From NCBI RefSeq assembly GCF_001443045.1, contig NZ_LKPJ01000020.1, forward strand, positions 1 to 64,000: DNA of 64,000 bases. The letters are read 5' to 3'. Below the pieces are notes generated by a model. That model saw only the letters and a list, made by a program, of their open reading frames with translations, was not told the DNA's origin and ran no database searches. The position numbers and the translations under genes were made by a program. This DNA is from Burkholderia ambifaria (GTDB lineage Bacteria > Pseudomonadota > Gammaproteobacteria > Burkholderiales > Burkholderiaceae). Shown piece after piece: positions 8,265-17,137 of the stretch (the stretch's first letter is position 1; every line of letters starts with the position of its first letter).

Positions 8265-8984
8265 ATGTCAGATTACATCCACTATGCGGTCGTCGGCGCG
8301 TTTGCGCTTCTTGCCGTGCTGTCGGCGTTCACCTGGACGCTGATCGCCGCCAAGGCGCTGCTGTACGCGCGCGTCGCGCTCGGCAACCGACGCTTTGCCG
8401 AGCGTCACGGCGATCGCACGGCACTGTCGATGCCGACGGACGACGATGTGGCCGCCAGCCTGAACGCGCGCCTGCAGCGCGCCGTGTGCGTCGCGTTGCG
8501 CGATCTCGACGCGCCCGAGCCGAACGCACCGGCCACGCTGGTCGCGTGGGATCGCCGCGAGCTGCTCGAACGCACGCTCGCCCGCGAGATCCGGCGCGCG
8601 CAGCAGCCGCTCGAACGTGGGCTCACGGTGCTCGCGTCGATCGCGAACGTCGCGCCGTTCGTCGGGTTGTTCGGCACCGTATTCGGCATCGTCCACACGT
8701 TGCAGTCGATGACGGCGTCGGCCACGAACGGCATCGACGCAATCGCGGGACCGATCGGCCAGGCACTGGTCGCAACCGGGATCGGCATTGGCGTCGCGAT
8801 TCCGGCGGTGCTCGCTTACAACCTGTTCCTGCGACGGCTCAAGACCGTGACGGCCGGCCTCGACGAGTTCGGGCAGGACCTGATCGCGCTGGCCGAAGCG
8901 CGACGGTTCCGGCTCGATGCGCCGGTGCATGCCGCGCTGCCGGCAGCGAGCAGCGCGGGCGGCGTGCGCCGGGCGGCCGTATGA
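8265..8984 (+). CDS. exbB: ExbB/TolQ-family proton channel subunit
   Basis: A 239-residue inner-membrane protein with three expected membrane segments: one N-terminal (GAFALLAVLSAFTWTLIAAK, near 11-30) and two in the conserved MotA/TolQ/ExbB domain (LTVLASIANVAPFVGLFGTV and ALVATGIGIGVAIPAVLAYN). The GLFGTVFGI motif is typical. It forms the proton-driven motor with ExbD and TonB. The exbD ATG overlaps its stop (ATGA-type), so translation is coupled. Confidence 0.93.
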   Translation: MSDYIHYAVVGAFALLAVLSAFTWTLIAAKALLYARVALGNRRFAERHGDRTALSMPTDDDVAASLNARLQRAVCVALRDLDAPEPNAPATLVAWDRRELLERTLAREIRRAQQPLERGLTVLASIANVAPFVGLFGTVFGIVHTLQSMTASATNGIDAIAGPIGQALVATGIGIGVAIPAVLAYNLFLRRLKTVTAGLDEFGQDLIALAEARRFRLDAPVHAALPAASSAGGVRRAAV

Positions 8985-9412
8985 AGCTGGACTATCGCGA
9001 AGCCGACGCGGGCGAACCGCTCGGCGAGATCAACGTGACGCCGCTCGTCGACGTCGTCCTCGTGTTGCTGGTGATCTTCATGGTCGCCGCGCCGCTGATG
9101 ACGCATGCGATCCGCATCGACCTGCCGAAGGCGGCCGCGCCTGCGCGCGACACGCGTGCATCGGCCGTCACCGTGACCGTCGACGCGCACGGTGCGGTCC
9201 GGGTCGACGGCGAGCCGACCACACCGGCCGAGGTCGAAGCCGTGCTGGCACGCCGCGTCGCGCACGATCCTCAGACGAGCGTGAGCCTGCACGCGGATCG
9301 CAACGAGTCGTTCGGCGCGGTCGCCGCCGTCATCGCGTCGATCGGACGCGCGCGTGTCGCGCACGTCGCGATCGCGACGGCGGACGGCGACGCCGGTGCG
9401 GCGGCGCCATGA
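8981..9412 (+). CDS. exbD: ExbD/TolR-family motor subunit
   Basis: A 143-residue protein with the ExbD signature INVTPLVDVVLVLLVIFMV near residues 17-35. It includes the membrane Asp that carries protons in this family. A periplasmic domain of about 100 residues follows. The start codon overlaps the exbB stop by four bases. The receptor gene begins 91 bases downstream and is likely in the same transcript. Confidence 0.94.
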   Translation: MKLDYREADAGEPLGEINVTPLVDVVLVLLVIFMVAAPLMTHAIRIDLPKAAAPARDTRASAVTVTVDAHGAVRVDGEPTTPAEVEAVLARRVAHDPQTSVSLHADRNESFGAVAAVIASIGRARVAHVAIATADGDAGAAAP

Positions 9413-9503
9413 GGCAATCGAAGTCCGCAGCGACGGCCGCGCATGGATCGATTCGGATAACGACATAACAAAATCAGCACATCACGACAAGAAAAGAGGA
9501 GAC

Positions 9504-11810
9504 ATGGAAATGAAGGAAACCGATGTGGCGAAGCGCCGCTTCGTCGCCCGGCGTGCGGGCGTCACGCTGTGCTTCGGCGGCATGCTCGGCGGTTGGCTGA
9601 CGCCCGCATCCGCCCAGGTCGCACCGGCAGGCAACGCCGATGCGCCGACGCTCGCGCCGATCGTCGTGGTCGGCACGACGCCGCTGCTCGGGATCGGCAC
9701 GCCGCTGTCGCGCGTGCCGGCCAACGTCCAGACGATTCGCGGCGAGGACGTCGCGCGTCAGCACGGCAGCGTATTGACCGACTATTTCGAGAAGAACGTG
9801 TCGAGCGTCGACATCAACGAAGCCCAGGGCAACCCGTACCAGACCGACGTGAACTACCGCGGCTTCACGGCGTCGCCGGTCGTCGGCACGCCGCAGGGGC
9901 TGTCGGTGTTCGTCGACGGGGTGCGCGTCAACGAGCCGTTCGGCGACGTCGTGAACTGGGATCTCATCCCGCAAGCAGCGATCGACACGATGCAGCTGAT
10001 CCCCGGTTCGAATCCGACCTACGGGCTCAACACGCTCGGCGGCGCGCTCGCGATCACGACGAAGAACGGCAAGACGAGCCCCGGCGGCGCCGCGCAGGTG
10101 TCGGTCGGCTCGTGGGGCCGCAAGACCGCGCAGCTCGAGCAGGGCGGGCGGATCGGCAGCCACCTCGACTACTACGTGACGGGCAACGTCACGAACGACA
10201 ACGGCTGGGCCGATCACAACGGCAGCCGCGTACGGCAGGGATTCGGCAAGCTGCGCTACACGGACGCCGATACGACGCTGTCGATCTCGGCCGGCGGCGC
10301 GGACAACTCGCTGCAAGGCACGCAGACGATTCCGCGCTCGTTTCTCGACAATCGCGCGCAGGCCTATACCTATCCCGACCTGAATCGCAACAGCGCCGCG
10401 TACGTCACCGTATCGGGCGACCATTCGTTCAACGACCACGTGCAACTCAGCGGCAACGTGTATTACCGGCACTACCGCAACACCAACGTCAGCAGCAACG
10501 TGAACGACGATTTCGGCAGCGTCGACGCCAGCGGCGCCACGGACACCGTGCAGGCGACCAACGATCGCTCGGTGATCACGACCGACAGCTACGGGGCGAA
10601 CCTGCAGCTGACGCTGCTCGGCAAGCTCGCCGGCATGGACAACCAGTTCGTCGTGGGCGCATCGGCCGATCTCGCGAACTCGGGTTTCGACCAGTCGTCG
10701 CAGGAGGCGGCATTCACGGATACGCGCGCGACGGTCGGCCTTGGCGACTTCATGCAGACGACGCACGCGAAGACGCGCAACGCGAACTACGGCGTCTATT
10801 TCGACGACACGCTGGCGCTCACGCGGCAATGGTCGCTGACGCTGGCCGGGCGCTACAACTGGTCGCGCTCGGCGATCGAAGACGTGAGCGGCGTGCAGCC
10901 GCTGCTCACCGCGCGCCATACGTTCTCGCGGTTCAATCCGGCCGTCGGGGTCACGTGGAATCCGGTGCCGGGGTTCACGGCGTATGCGACGTACAACGAA
11001 GGCATGCGCTCGCCGACCGCGATCGAGCTCGCGTGCGCCGATCCGGCCGCGCCGTGCTCGTTGCCGAACGACTTTCTCGCCGACCCGGCGCTCAAGCCCG
11101 TGATCGCGAAGACGATCGAACTCGGCGCGCGCGGCCGGGTCGGCCAGGCGACGACGTGGAGCGCGGCCGTCTACGACACGACGCTCGACGACGACATCCA
11201 GTTCATCAGCAGCAACGGCGGCGCGAGCACGCTCGGCTACTTCCAGAACGTCGGCAAGACGCGCCGGCAAGGCTTCGAGCTCGCGGGCCATACGCGGCTC
11301 GGGCCGGTCGGGATCGGTGTCAGCTACAGCTACGTCGACGCCACCTATCGCTCGACGTGGACCGAAAGCAGTGCGAGCAATTCGAGCGCCGATGCGCACG
11401 GCAACATCGTCGTGCGCTCCGGCGACCGCATTCCGGGGATTCCGTCGAGCACCGTGAAGCTGCGGCTCGACTATGCGGCGACGCCGAAGTGGAACGTCGG
11501 CACCAACATCACGTATCGCAGCGGCGTGTTCGCGCGCGGCGACGAAAACAACCAGGACGTGAACGGCCGGATTCCCGGCTATTTCCTGATCGACCTCGAC
11601 ACGACCTGGCAGGTCACGAAGCATCTGCAACTGTTCGCGTCGATCACCAACCTGCTCGACAAGCGCTACGCGAGCTTCGGGATGCTCGGCCAGAATTTCT
11701 TCAACGGTCCGAATCATGCGTTCGACGGACTCAACCCCGTCAACGAGCAGTTCGTCGGGCCGGGCGCGCCGCGCGGCGCGTGGATCGGCGCGCGCTATGC
11801 GTGGGACTGA
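9504..11810 (+). CDS. TonB-dependent outer-membrane receptor, candidate importer for lanthanide, chelate or PQQ
   Basis: A 768-residue receptor. The signal peptide ends at PASAQ near residue 36. A TonB-box-like stretch (LAPIVVVGT, near 49-57) follows. The plug domain is at about 60-180 (RGFTASPVVGTPQGLSVFVDG; NTLGGALAITTKNG). The long beta barrel ends in GAPRGAWIGARYAWD with an aromatic near the terminus. The ATG at 9504 has AAGAGGAGA in front. Specific substrates cannot be read from the sequence. It stands between exbD and the sigma-54 activator in an island for a PQQ enzyme with a lanthanide motif. LutH-type lanthanide uptake and PqqU-type PQQ uptake are therefore the leading ideas; siderophore uptake is the default alternative. 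Confidence 0.88.
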   Translation: MEMKETDVAKRRFVARRAGVTLCFGGMLGGWLTPASAQVAPAGNADAPTLAPIVVVGTTPLLGIGTPLSRVPANVQTIRGEDVARQHGSVLTDYFEKNVSSVDINEAQGNPYQTDVNYRGFTASPVVGTPQGLSVFVDGVRVNEPFGDVVNWDLIPQAAIDTMQLIPGSNPTYGLNTLGGALAITTKNGKTSPGGAAQVSVGSWGRKTAQLEQGGRIGSHLDYYVTGNVTNDNGWADHNGSRVRQGFGKLRYTDADTTLSISAGGADNSLQGTQTIPRSFLDNRAQAYTYPDLNRNSAAYVTVSGDHSFNDHVQLSGNVYYRHYRNTNVSSNVNDDFGSVDASGATDTVQATNDRSVITTDSYGANLQLTLLGKLAGMDNQFVVGASADLANSGFDQSSQEAAFTDTRATVGLGDFMQTTHAKTRNANYGVYFDDTLALTRQWSLTLAGRYNWSRSAIEDVSGVQPLLTARHTFSRFNPAVGVTWNPVPGFTAYATYNEGMRSPTAIELACADPAAPCSLPNDFLADPALKPVIAKTIELGARGRVGQATTWSAAVYDTTLDDDIQFISSNGGASTLGYFQNVGKTRRQGFELAGHTRLGPVGIGVSYSYVDATYRSTWTESSASNSSADAHGNIVVRSGDRIPGIPSSTVKLRLDYAATPKWNVGTNITYRSGVFARGDENNQDVNGRIPGYFLIDLDTTWQVTKHLQLFASITNLLDKRYASFGMLGQNFFNGPNHAFDGLNPVNEQFVGPGAPRGAWIGARYAWD

Positions 11811-12428
11811 GCGGGCGATTCGGCATGCGGTGGTGCGTCTGCGGCGGCGGCGAGCATCTCGCGCACCGCACGAGCGACGCCATGGGCGAGCGCATCGTCG
11901 CTCGTGAGATGCCCGGCCCGCACGCGTTCAATGATGGCGCCCGGCACCGCGCGCGCAAGGCGGTCGACGTTGTCGACCGGGCACACGCGGTCGTGCGTGC
12001 CGTGCACGGCATGCAGCGGCACGCCGGCTTGCGCGGCCTGTCGCGCCAGCGCGAGCAGCCGGTGCTCGCCGAGCCAGCAATTGCGTTGCAGGTAATGCGC
12101 CTGGATCCGGTACTTGTCGATCAGTCGCTCGATGGCGGGTTGGGTCGGTCTTGCGCCGCGTGCCGGCCGCCCGGTCAGGATCGCGTCTTCGTACGCATTC
12201 CACGCGAGCGCGACCGCGCGTTGCCGCGCGGCGCCGGCACCCGACGCGCATGCGCGTCAGGTCGAACAGGCGCAGTGCCGCCGGCCGGCTGCCGCTGCCA
12301 GGGCCGCCGTGCAGCACGACGACGGGCTGGCCGAGCGGGTCGCCGGCTTCCGTCCACGCGATCCGGCACGCGTCGCGGGACAGGGCGGGCCGCGGAGCGG
12401 AAACGGAGTGAAGCAGTCGGTGCGTCAT
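11795..12428 (-). pseudogene. prolyl aminopeptidase-like alpha/beta hydrolase, internally deleted and frameshifted
   Basis: The start (MTHRLLHSVSAPRPALS, from 12428) reaches the typical oxyanion motif HGGPGSG and RLFDLTRMR. The frame then breaks near 12240. The rest continues in another frame as AVALAWNAYEDAILTGRP, then LQRNCWLGEHRLL, the catalytic His region HAVHGTHDRVCPVDN and AGHLTSDDAL, to a stop at 11795. About 100-150 residues, including the nucleophile Ser and part of the cap domain, are missing. This is a decayed proline iminopeptidase. Its end overlaps the receptor gene by 16 bases. Confidence 0.75.
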
Positions 12429-12683
12429 GGCGTCGGAGTATCGAGAACGGGGTAACGGCCGGGTACGACGGAAAGCACGGACAGACCGGGGCTTGATCCA
12501 CATCAAAGCCAGAATCGCGCCAGCGACGACGATCGGGATCAACCGGGTAGCGGCGGCGGGCGGCTTCGCGATATGACGTCCGCAGCCGTCGCTTCGCATG
12601 TGGCCGTCTGTTTCTTGCATTTTGCTTTCGATTGGTGTCGACGCAACGATACCCGGCAATCGGAACGGGTATCGCCGGCAGCG

Positions 12684-12700
12684 TGGCCCGAAGTTTGCTT
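12684..12700 (+). promoter_or_regulatory. possible sigma-54 promoter of the activator gene
   Basis: TGGCCCGAAGTTTGCTT has GG at 12685-12686 and GC at 12697-12698 with 10 bases between. It fits the consensus except CC in place of CA. It would make the activator autoregulated. I see no clear TGTTGC-type element upstream, so this is weaker than the other four. Confidence 0.45.
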
Positions 12701-12750
12701 GATTCAGCACAAAGAGTCCGGCACCGACCGGAGGATCCCCGGAGGAGACA

Positions 12751-14781
12751 ATGCGCGATGACGTTCATCCGACGGCCAACGCACGGGCCACGCATGCGCC
12801 CGGCTGGCCGACGCCGACGATCCAGAAGTCCCATGAGCGGTCCGAGACGTTCGGTCTGCAGGCGTCGGCACGTCCCGACTACGACCTGCTGTCCGGCGCC
12901 GCGCTGGCGCTCAAGCGCGAGCAGAATCGCGTGCTGTGCGTGCATGCAATGCCCGTGATGGAGACGCTGCACGAGCAGATCGTCAATACGCAAAGCATGA
13001 TCGTGCTGACCGATGCGGAAGGATTGATCCTGCATTCGATCGGCGACGACGACTTCCTGAGGCGCGCGGAACGGGTCGCGCTGCGCCCCGGCGCGAACTG
13101 GGCGGAGAGCCGGCAAGGCACCAACGCGATCGGGACCGCGCTCGCGGAGCTGTGCCCGATGGTCGTGCACGGCGACCAGCATTTCCTGGCCGCGAATCAT
13201 TTCCTGACGTGCTCGAGCGTGCCGATTCTCGATCCGTACGGCGACGCGATCGGCGTGCTCGACGTGACGGGCGACCACCGCAGCTATCACCAGCACACGA
13301 TGGCGCTCGCGAAGATGTCGGTGCAGATGATCGAGAACCACCTGTTCACGACGACCTTCCAGGAGACGCTGCAGGTGTCGTTCCACGGCCGCCCCGAATT
13401 CCTCGGCACATTGATGGAAGGGATCGTCGCGTTCACCGCGGACGGCCGCTTCCTGTCGGCCAACCGCAGCGCGCAGTTCCAGCTCGGGATGCCGCTTGCC
13501 GCGCTGCGCGCGCATACGCTCGCGTCGCTGTTCGACGTGACGAGCGCGCAACTGATCGACCGGATGCGCGCGAGCACCGAGCCGCACGTGTCGCTGAACC
13601 TCGGCAATGGCGCGGTGGTCTGCGCGCGCGTGCAGTTCCGGCGCGCGTCGCGGGCCGAGGGCAGCCGCCCGGCGGACGTGCATGACGGCGCCGCGCCGGC
13701 CGCGCGGCCGCCTGCCGCGCAAAGCGCGGCGAGCCTGTCGCGGCTCAGCTATCTCGACACCGGCGATCCGCAGGTTGCGGCGGTGATCGCGAAGGTCCGC
13801 AAGGTGATCGGCAAGGACATTCCGGTGCTGATCACCGGCGAGACCGGGACCGGCAAGGAATTGCTCGCGCAGGCGATCCACAACGACTCGCCGCGCCGCG
13901 ACGGGCCGTTCGTCGCGGTCAACTGCGCGTCGATTCCGGAGACGCTGATCGAATCCGAGCTGTTCGGCTACGAGGAGGGCGCTTTTACGGGCGCACGCCG
14001 CAAGGGCGCGACCGGCAAGCTGCTGCAGGCCAACGGCGGCACGCTGTTTCTCGACGAAATCGGCGACATGCCGTATCCGCTGCAGGTGCGGCTGCTGCGC
14101 GTGTTGCAGGAGCGCATCGTCAACCCGCTCGGCTCGACGAAGGCGATCGGCGTGGATATCGCGATCATCTGCGCGACGCACCGCGACCTGCGCGACATGA
14201 TTGCGCAGAACCGCTTTCGCGAGGATCTCTATTACCGGCTCAACGGCCTCGTGGTGCGGCTGCCGCCGCTGCGCGACCGCACGGACCTCGCGGTGGTCGT
14301 CCAGAAGATGCTGCAGCGGGAAACGCTGTCGGGGCCCGGGCGCCGGCCGCTGAGCGTCGCGCCCGACGTGATGGCGCTGTTCGAACGCTGCGCGTGGCCG
14401 GGCAACTTCCGGCAGCTCGCGAACCTGCTGCGCACGGCCGCCGCGATGGTCGACGACGACTGCGAGATCCGCTGCGAGCATTTGCCGGACGATTTCTTCG
14501 ACGACGTGCGGCGCGACGGCGGACCGTCGGCACAGGGGGCCGGTGCGTCGCCGCTCGCCGCGGAAGCGCCTGCGTTCGCGGCCCCAGCCACAGCCACGGC
14601 CGCGGCCGCGGCCGGCGATGCGCGGTTGCAGGACGTGGCCGCGTCCGCGATTGCGGCCGCGCTCGCGCGCCATGGCGGCAACGTGTCGGCCGCCGCACGT
14701 GCGCTCGGTGTGTCGCGCAACACGATCTACCGCAAGATGCCGGCTGCCGAGCCGGATGCGCTGGAGCCGGACGAACCCTGA
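12751..14781 (+). CDS. sigma-54-dependent transcriptional activator, AcoR type
   Basis: A 676-residue activator. Residues 70-200 form a GAF-like sensory domain ([33 protein letters not shown]), and 215-300 a PAS-like domain. Residues 335-570 form the AAA+ domain with Walker A GETGTGKE (363-370), the sigma-54 contact loop GAFTGA (410-415), Walker [12 protein letters not shown] (429-439) and the arginine-finger region FREDLYYRL. An Ala-rich linker leads to a Fis-type helix-turn-helix at about 643-662 ([20 protein letters not shown]). The start has GGAGGAGA upstream. Its family senses small metabolites such as acetoin or alcohols. It sits between the receptor and pqqA and is the obvious candidate to act at the sigma-54 promoters listed here. 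Confidence 0.93.
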   Translation: MRDDVHPTANARATHAPGWPTPTIQKSHERSETFGLQASARPDYDLLSGAALALKREQNRVLCVHAMPVMETLHEQIVNTQSMIVLTDAEGLILHSIGDDDFLRRAERVALRPGANWAESRQGTNAIGTALAELCPMVVHGDQHFLAANHFLTCSSVPILDPYGDAIGVLDVTGDHRSYHQHTMALAKMSVQMIENHLFTTTFQETLQVSFHGRPEFLGTLMEGIVAFTADGRFLSANRSAQFQLGMPLAALRAHTLASLFDVTSAQLIDRMRASTEPHVSLNLGNGAVVCARVQFRRASRAEGSRPADVHDGAAPAARPPAAQSAASLSRLSYLDTGDPQVAAVIAKVRKVIGKDIPVLITGETGTGKELLAQAIHNDSPRRDGPFVAVNCASIPETLIESELFGYEEGAFTGARRKGATGKLLQANGGTLFLDEIGDMPYPLQVRLLRVLQERIVNPLGSTKAIGVDIAIICATHRDLRDMIAQNRFREDLYYRLNGLVVRLPPLRDRTDLAVVVQKMLQRETLSGPGRRPLSVAPDVMALFERCAWPGNFRQLANLLRTAAAMVDDDCEIRCEHLPDDFFDDVRRDGGPSAQGAGASPLAAEAPAFAAPATATAAAAAGDARLQDVAASAIAAALARHGGNVSAAARALGVSRNTIYRKMPAAEPDALEPDEP

Positions 14782-14805
14782 TGGCGGGCGCGACTGTCAC
14801 ACGGG

Positions 14806-14844
14806 TGTGTCAGGTTGCAACACCCGGTGTTCAGGGATTCAACA
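14806..14844. promoter_or_regulatory. paired candidate activator sites upstream of pqqA
   Basis: TGTGTC-AGGTT-GCAACA (14806-14822) and TGTTCA-GGGAT-TCAACA (14828-14844) are two 17-bp elements. They are 22 bp apart centre to centre (two turns) and 150-185 bases upstream of the pqqA sigma-54 promoter. Between them lies the palindrome AACACC-C-GGTGTT. They resemble the elements before acs, adh and tonB. Confidence 0.5.
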
Positions 14845-14990
14845 CTTGCTCAACCGACCGCGCATGCCGCGAGCCTTCGTCAGAAGGCTTTTGAAATATT
14901 CACGTATGAGAATCGAAAGAATGCCGGTGCGATAACCACCCGGCGGCTGCCGCATGCCCTCGCGTGCCGCCGCGCGCCGCAAATCCGGCC

Positions 14991-15007
14991 CCGGCACGCT
15001 CCTTGCT
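14991..15007 (+). promoter_or_regulatory. sigma-54 promoter of pqqABCDE
   Basis: CCGGCACGCTCCTTGCT contains GGCAC-N5-TTGCT with GG at 14993-14994 and GC at 15005-15006, exactly 10 bases apart. It lies 67 bases upstream of the pqqA start. Only the first T of TGGCAC differs. Confidence 0.72.
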
Positions 15008-15073
15008 GAATGGGTATCGGCCGCTCGATCGATGCGGTTTTATCGACTCACCTACTCAACAAGGAGACACATC

Positions 15074-15148
15074 ATGCAATGGACCACCCCCGCTTATACG
15101 GACCTGCGTTTCGGCTTCGAAATCACGATGTACATCGCCAACCGCTGA
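15074..15148 (+). CDS. pqqA: PQQ precursor peptide PqqA
   Basis: A 24-residue peptide ([20 protein letters not shown], then IANR). The conserved Glu16 and Tyr20 in the E-x3-Y motif (EITMY) are cross-linked by PqqE and become the PQQ skeleton. AAGGAGA lies just upstream of the start. The length and sequence are typical. pqqB follows after 64 bases. Confidence 0.97.
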   Translation: MQWTTPAYTDLRFGFEITMYIANR

Positions 15149-15212
15149 TCGACGCGCGCAGTGCCGCCCGCATCGACGGACACGATGCGGGCGGCAGCGG
15201 GAGCATACGCAG

Positions 15213-16136
15213 ATGAAGATCAAGATACTCGGCTCGGGCGCCGGCGGCGGATTGCCGCAATGGAACTGCAACTGCGGCAATTGCCGTCGCGCGCGGGCTG
15301 GCACCGACGGCATCGTGCCGCGCACGCAATCGTCGATCGCCGTCAGCGGCGACGGCATCGACTGGGTGCTGGTGAACGCGTCGCCGGACATTCTCGCGCA
15401 ACTGCGCGCCGATCCCGACCTGCAGCCGGCCCGCGCGATCCGCGACAGCGCGATCGTCGCCGTCGTGCTGTGCGACGCGCAGATCGATCACGTGACGGGC
15501 CTGCTGATGCTGCGCGAGCGCACGTCGCCGCTGCCGCTGTACGCGAGCGCGCCGGTGCTCGACGATTTGTCGACGGGGCTGCCGCTCGTGCCGCTGCTCG
15601 GCCACTACTGCGGCGTCGACGTGCACCCGATCGTGCCGGGCGAATCGTTCGCGATCCCGGGTGCCGCCGGCATTCGCTTCACCGCGGTGCCGGTCGACAG
15701 CAAGCCGCCGCCATATTCGCCGCGGCGCGAGGCGGCCGTGCAGGGAGACAACATCGCACTCCTGATCGAAGATGCGACGACTGGCCGCCGGGCCTTCTAT
15801 GCACCGGGTCTGGCCGACATCGATGAAGGCGTGCGCGCCGCGATGCGCGACGCCGATCTCGTGCTGGTGGACGGCACGTTCTGGACCGGCACGGAGATGA
15901 TCGACCTCGGCCTGTCGTCGAAGCACGCGGCCGACATGGGCCATCTCGCGCAGTGCGGCGACGCGGCGCGGCCGGGGATGATCGACCGGCTGCGGCTGTT
16001 GCCGGCGCACACGCGCAAGGTCCTCACGCACATCAACAACACGAATCCGATTCTCGACCCCGGTTCCGTGCAGCGCGCGCGGTTGCGCGAGCACGGCATC
16101 GAGGTCGCCCACGACGGCATGCAATTCGAGGTCTGA
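15213..16136 (+). CDS. pqqB: PQQ biosynthesis protein PqqB (metallo-beta-lactamase fold)
   Basis: A 307-residue protein opening with [19 protein letters not shown], the family signature, followed by Cys-rich NCGNCRRA. The fold is that of the metallo-beta-lactamase family ([15 protein letters not shown]; late HINNTNPIL). PqqB is known as an iron-dependent hydroxylase acting on the cross-linked intermediate during PQQ formation. pqqC begins two bases after its stop codon. Confidence 0.96.
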   Translation: MKIKILGSGAGGGLPQWNCNCGNCRRARAGTDGIVPRTQSSIAVSGDGIDWVLVNASPDILAQLRADPDLQPARAIRDSAIVAVVLCDAQIDHVTGLLMLRERTSPLPLYASAPVLDDLSTGLPLVPLLGHYCGVDVHPIVPGESFAIPGAAGIRFTAVPVDSKPPPYSPRREAAVQGDNIALLIEDATTGRRAFYAPGLADIDEGVRAAMRDADLVLVDGTFWTGTEMIDLGLSSKHAADMGHLAQCGDAARPGMIDRLRLLPAHTRKVLTHINNTNPILDPGSVQRARLREHGIEVAHDGMQFEV

Positions 16137-16138
16137 CC

Positions 16139-16858
16139 ATGAACGCACCGATTCCCGCCGCGGCACTGCACGCGACGCCCTGGAGTGCGCAGGAGTTCGA
16201 AGCGCGCCTGCGCGCGCTCGAATCGCGCTACCACATCCACCATCCGTTCAACCGGCGCCTGAATAGCGGCGCATGCTCGCCGGCGCAGATCCGCGGCTGG
16301 GTCGCGAACCGCTTCTACTACCAGGTCAGCATTCCGCTGAAGGACGCGGCGATCCTGTCCAACTGCCCCGACCGCGACACGCGCAGGCTGTGGGTCGAGC
16401 GGATTCTCGACCACGACGGTCACGGCGATCAGGACGGCGGGATCGAGGCGTGGGCGCGGCTCGGCGAGGCGGTCGGCATCGAGCGCGCCGAACTGTGGTC
16501 GCTCGCGCACGTGCTGCCCGGCGTGCGATTCGCGGTCGATGCGTACGTCAATTTCGCGCGGCACGCGCCATGGCAGGAAGCCGTGTGCTCGTCGCTGACC
16601 GAGATGTTCGCGCCGCAGATCCACCTCGACCGGCTCGCGGGCTGGCCGTCCCACTATCCGTGGATCGAGGCGGACGGGCTGCAGTATTTCCGCAGCCGCG
16701 TGCCGCTCGCGCAGCGCGACGTCGAGCATGGGCTCGCGGTGACGCTCAACCATTTCACGACACCGGACGCGCAACGGCGCGCGCTCGACATCCTGTCGTT
16801 CAAGCTGGATGTGCTGTGGTCGATTCTCGATGCGATTGAAAAGGCGTATCCCGTATGA
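16139..16858 (+). CDS. pqqC: pyrroloquinoline-quinone synthase PqqC
   Basis: A 239-residue cofactorless oxidase that carries out the final ring closure and eight-electron oxidation to PQQ. Typical parts are [37 protein letters not shown] and ERILDHDGH, and the C-terminal helix region ending in AIEKAYPV. Its stop overlaps the pqqD start codon by four bases (ATGA). Confidence 0.97.
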   Translation: MNAPIPAAALHATPWSAQEFEARLRALESRYHIHHPFNRRLNSGACSPAQIRGWVANRFYYQVSIPLKDAAILSNCPDRDTRRLWVERILDHDGHGDQDGGIEAWARLGEAVGIERAELWSLAHVLPGVRFAVDAYVNFARHAPWQEAVCSSLTEMFAPQIHLDRLAGWPSHYPWIEADGLQYFRSRVPLAQRDVEHGLAVTLNHFTTPDAQRRALDILSFKLDVLWSILDAIEKAYPV

Positions 16859-17136
16859 ACACCAACGACGCCGTCAGCGGCGTGCCGCTGCGCCCCTCGC
16901 TGAGGGGCATGTACCGCCTGCAGTGGGAGGCGGCCCAGGATGCGTACGTGCTGCTGTATCCGGAAGGCATGGTCCGGCTCAACCCGAGCGCGGGCGAGAT
17001 CCTCGCGCGCTGCGACGGCACGCGCGAGCTCGACGACATCATCGACGAACTCGAGCGGCTGTTCAGCACGTCGGACCTCGCGTCGGACGTCTACCGCTTC
17101 CTCGATCATGCGCGACTGCGCGGCTGGCTCGACTGA
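16855..17136 (+). CDS. pqqD: PqqA-binding peptide chaperone PqqD
   Basis: A 93-residue winged-helix protein that presents the PqqA peptide to PqqE. It has the family pattern [20 protein letters not shown], then LNPSAGEIL and [13 protein letters not shown]. It overlaps pqqC by four bases. pqqE starts two bases after its stop, as separate genes and not as the PqqCD or PqqDE fusions seen in some species. Confidence 0.96.
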   Translation: MNTNDAVSGVPLRPSLRGMYRLQWEAAQDAYVLLYPEGMVRLNPSAGEILARCDGTRELDDIIDELERLFSTSDLASDVYRFLDHARLRGWLD

Positions 17137-17137
17137 C

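Noticed and set aside
9474-11717. Long open frame antisense to the TonB-dependent receptor
   Set aside because: Arg/Val/Ala-rich translation typical of the shadow of a high-GC gene; the plus-strand frame has clear receptor motifs.
12175-14673. 832-codon frame antisense to the sigma-54 activator
   Set aside because: Its tail does include part of the broken aminopeptidase, but the bulk is a shadow of the activator gene.
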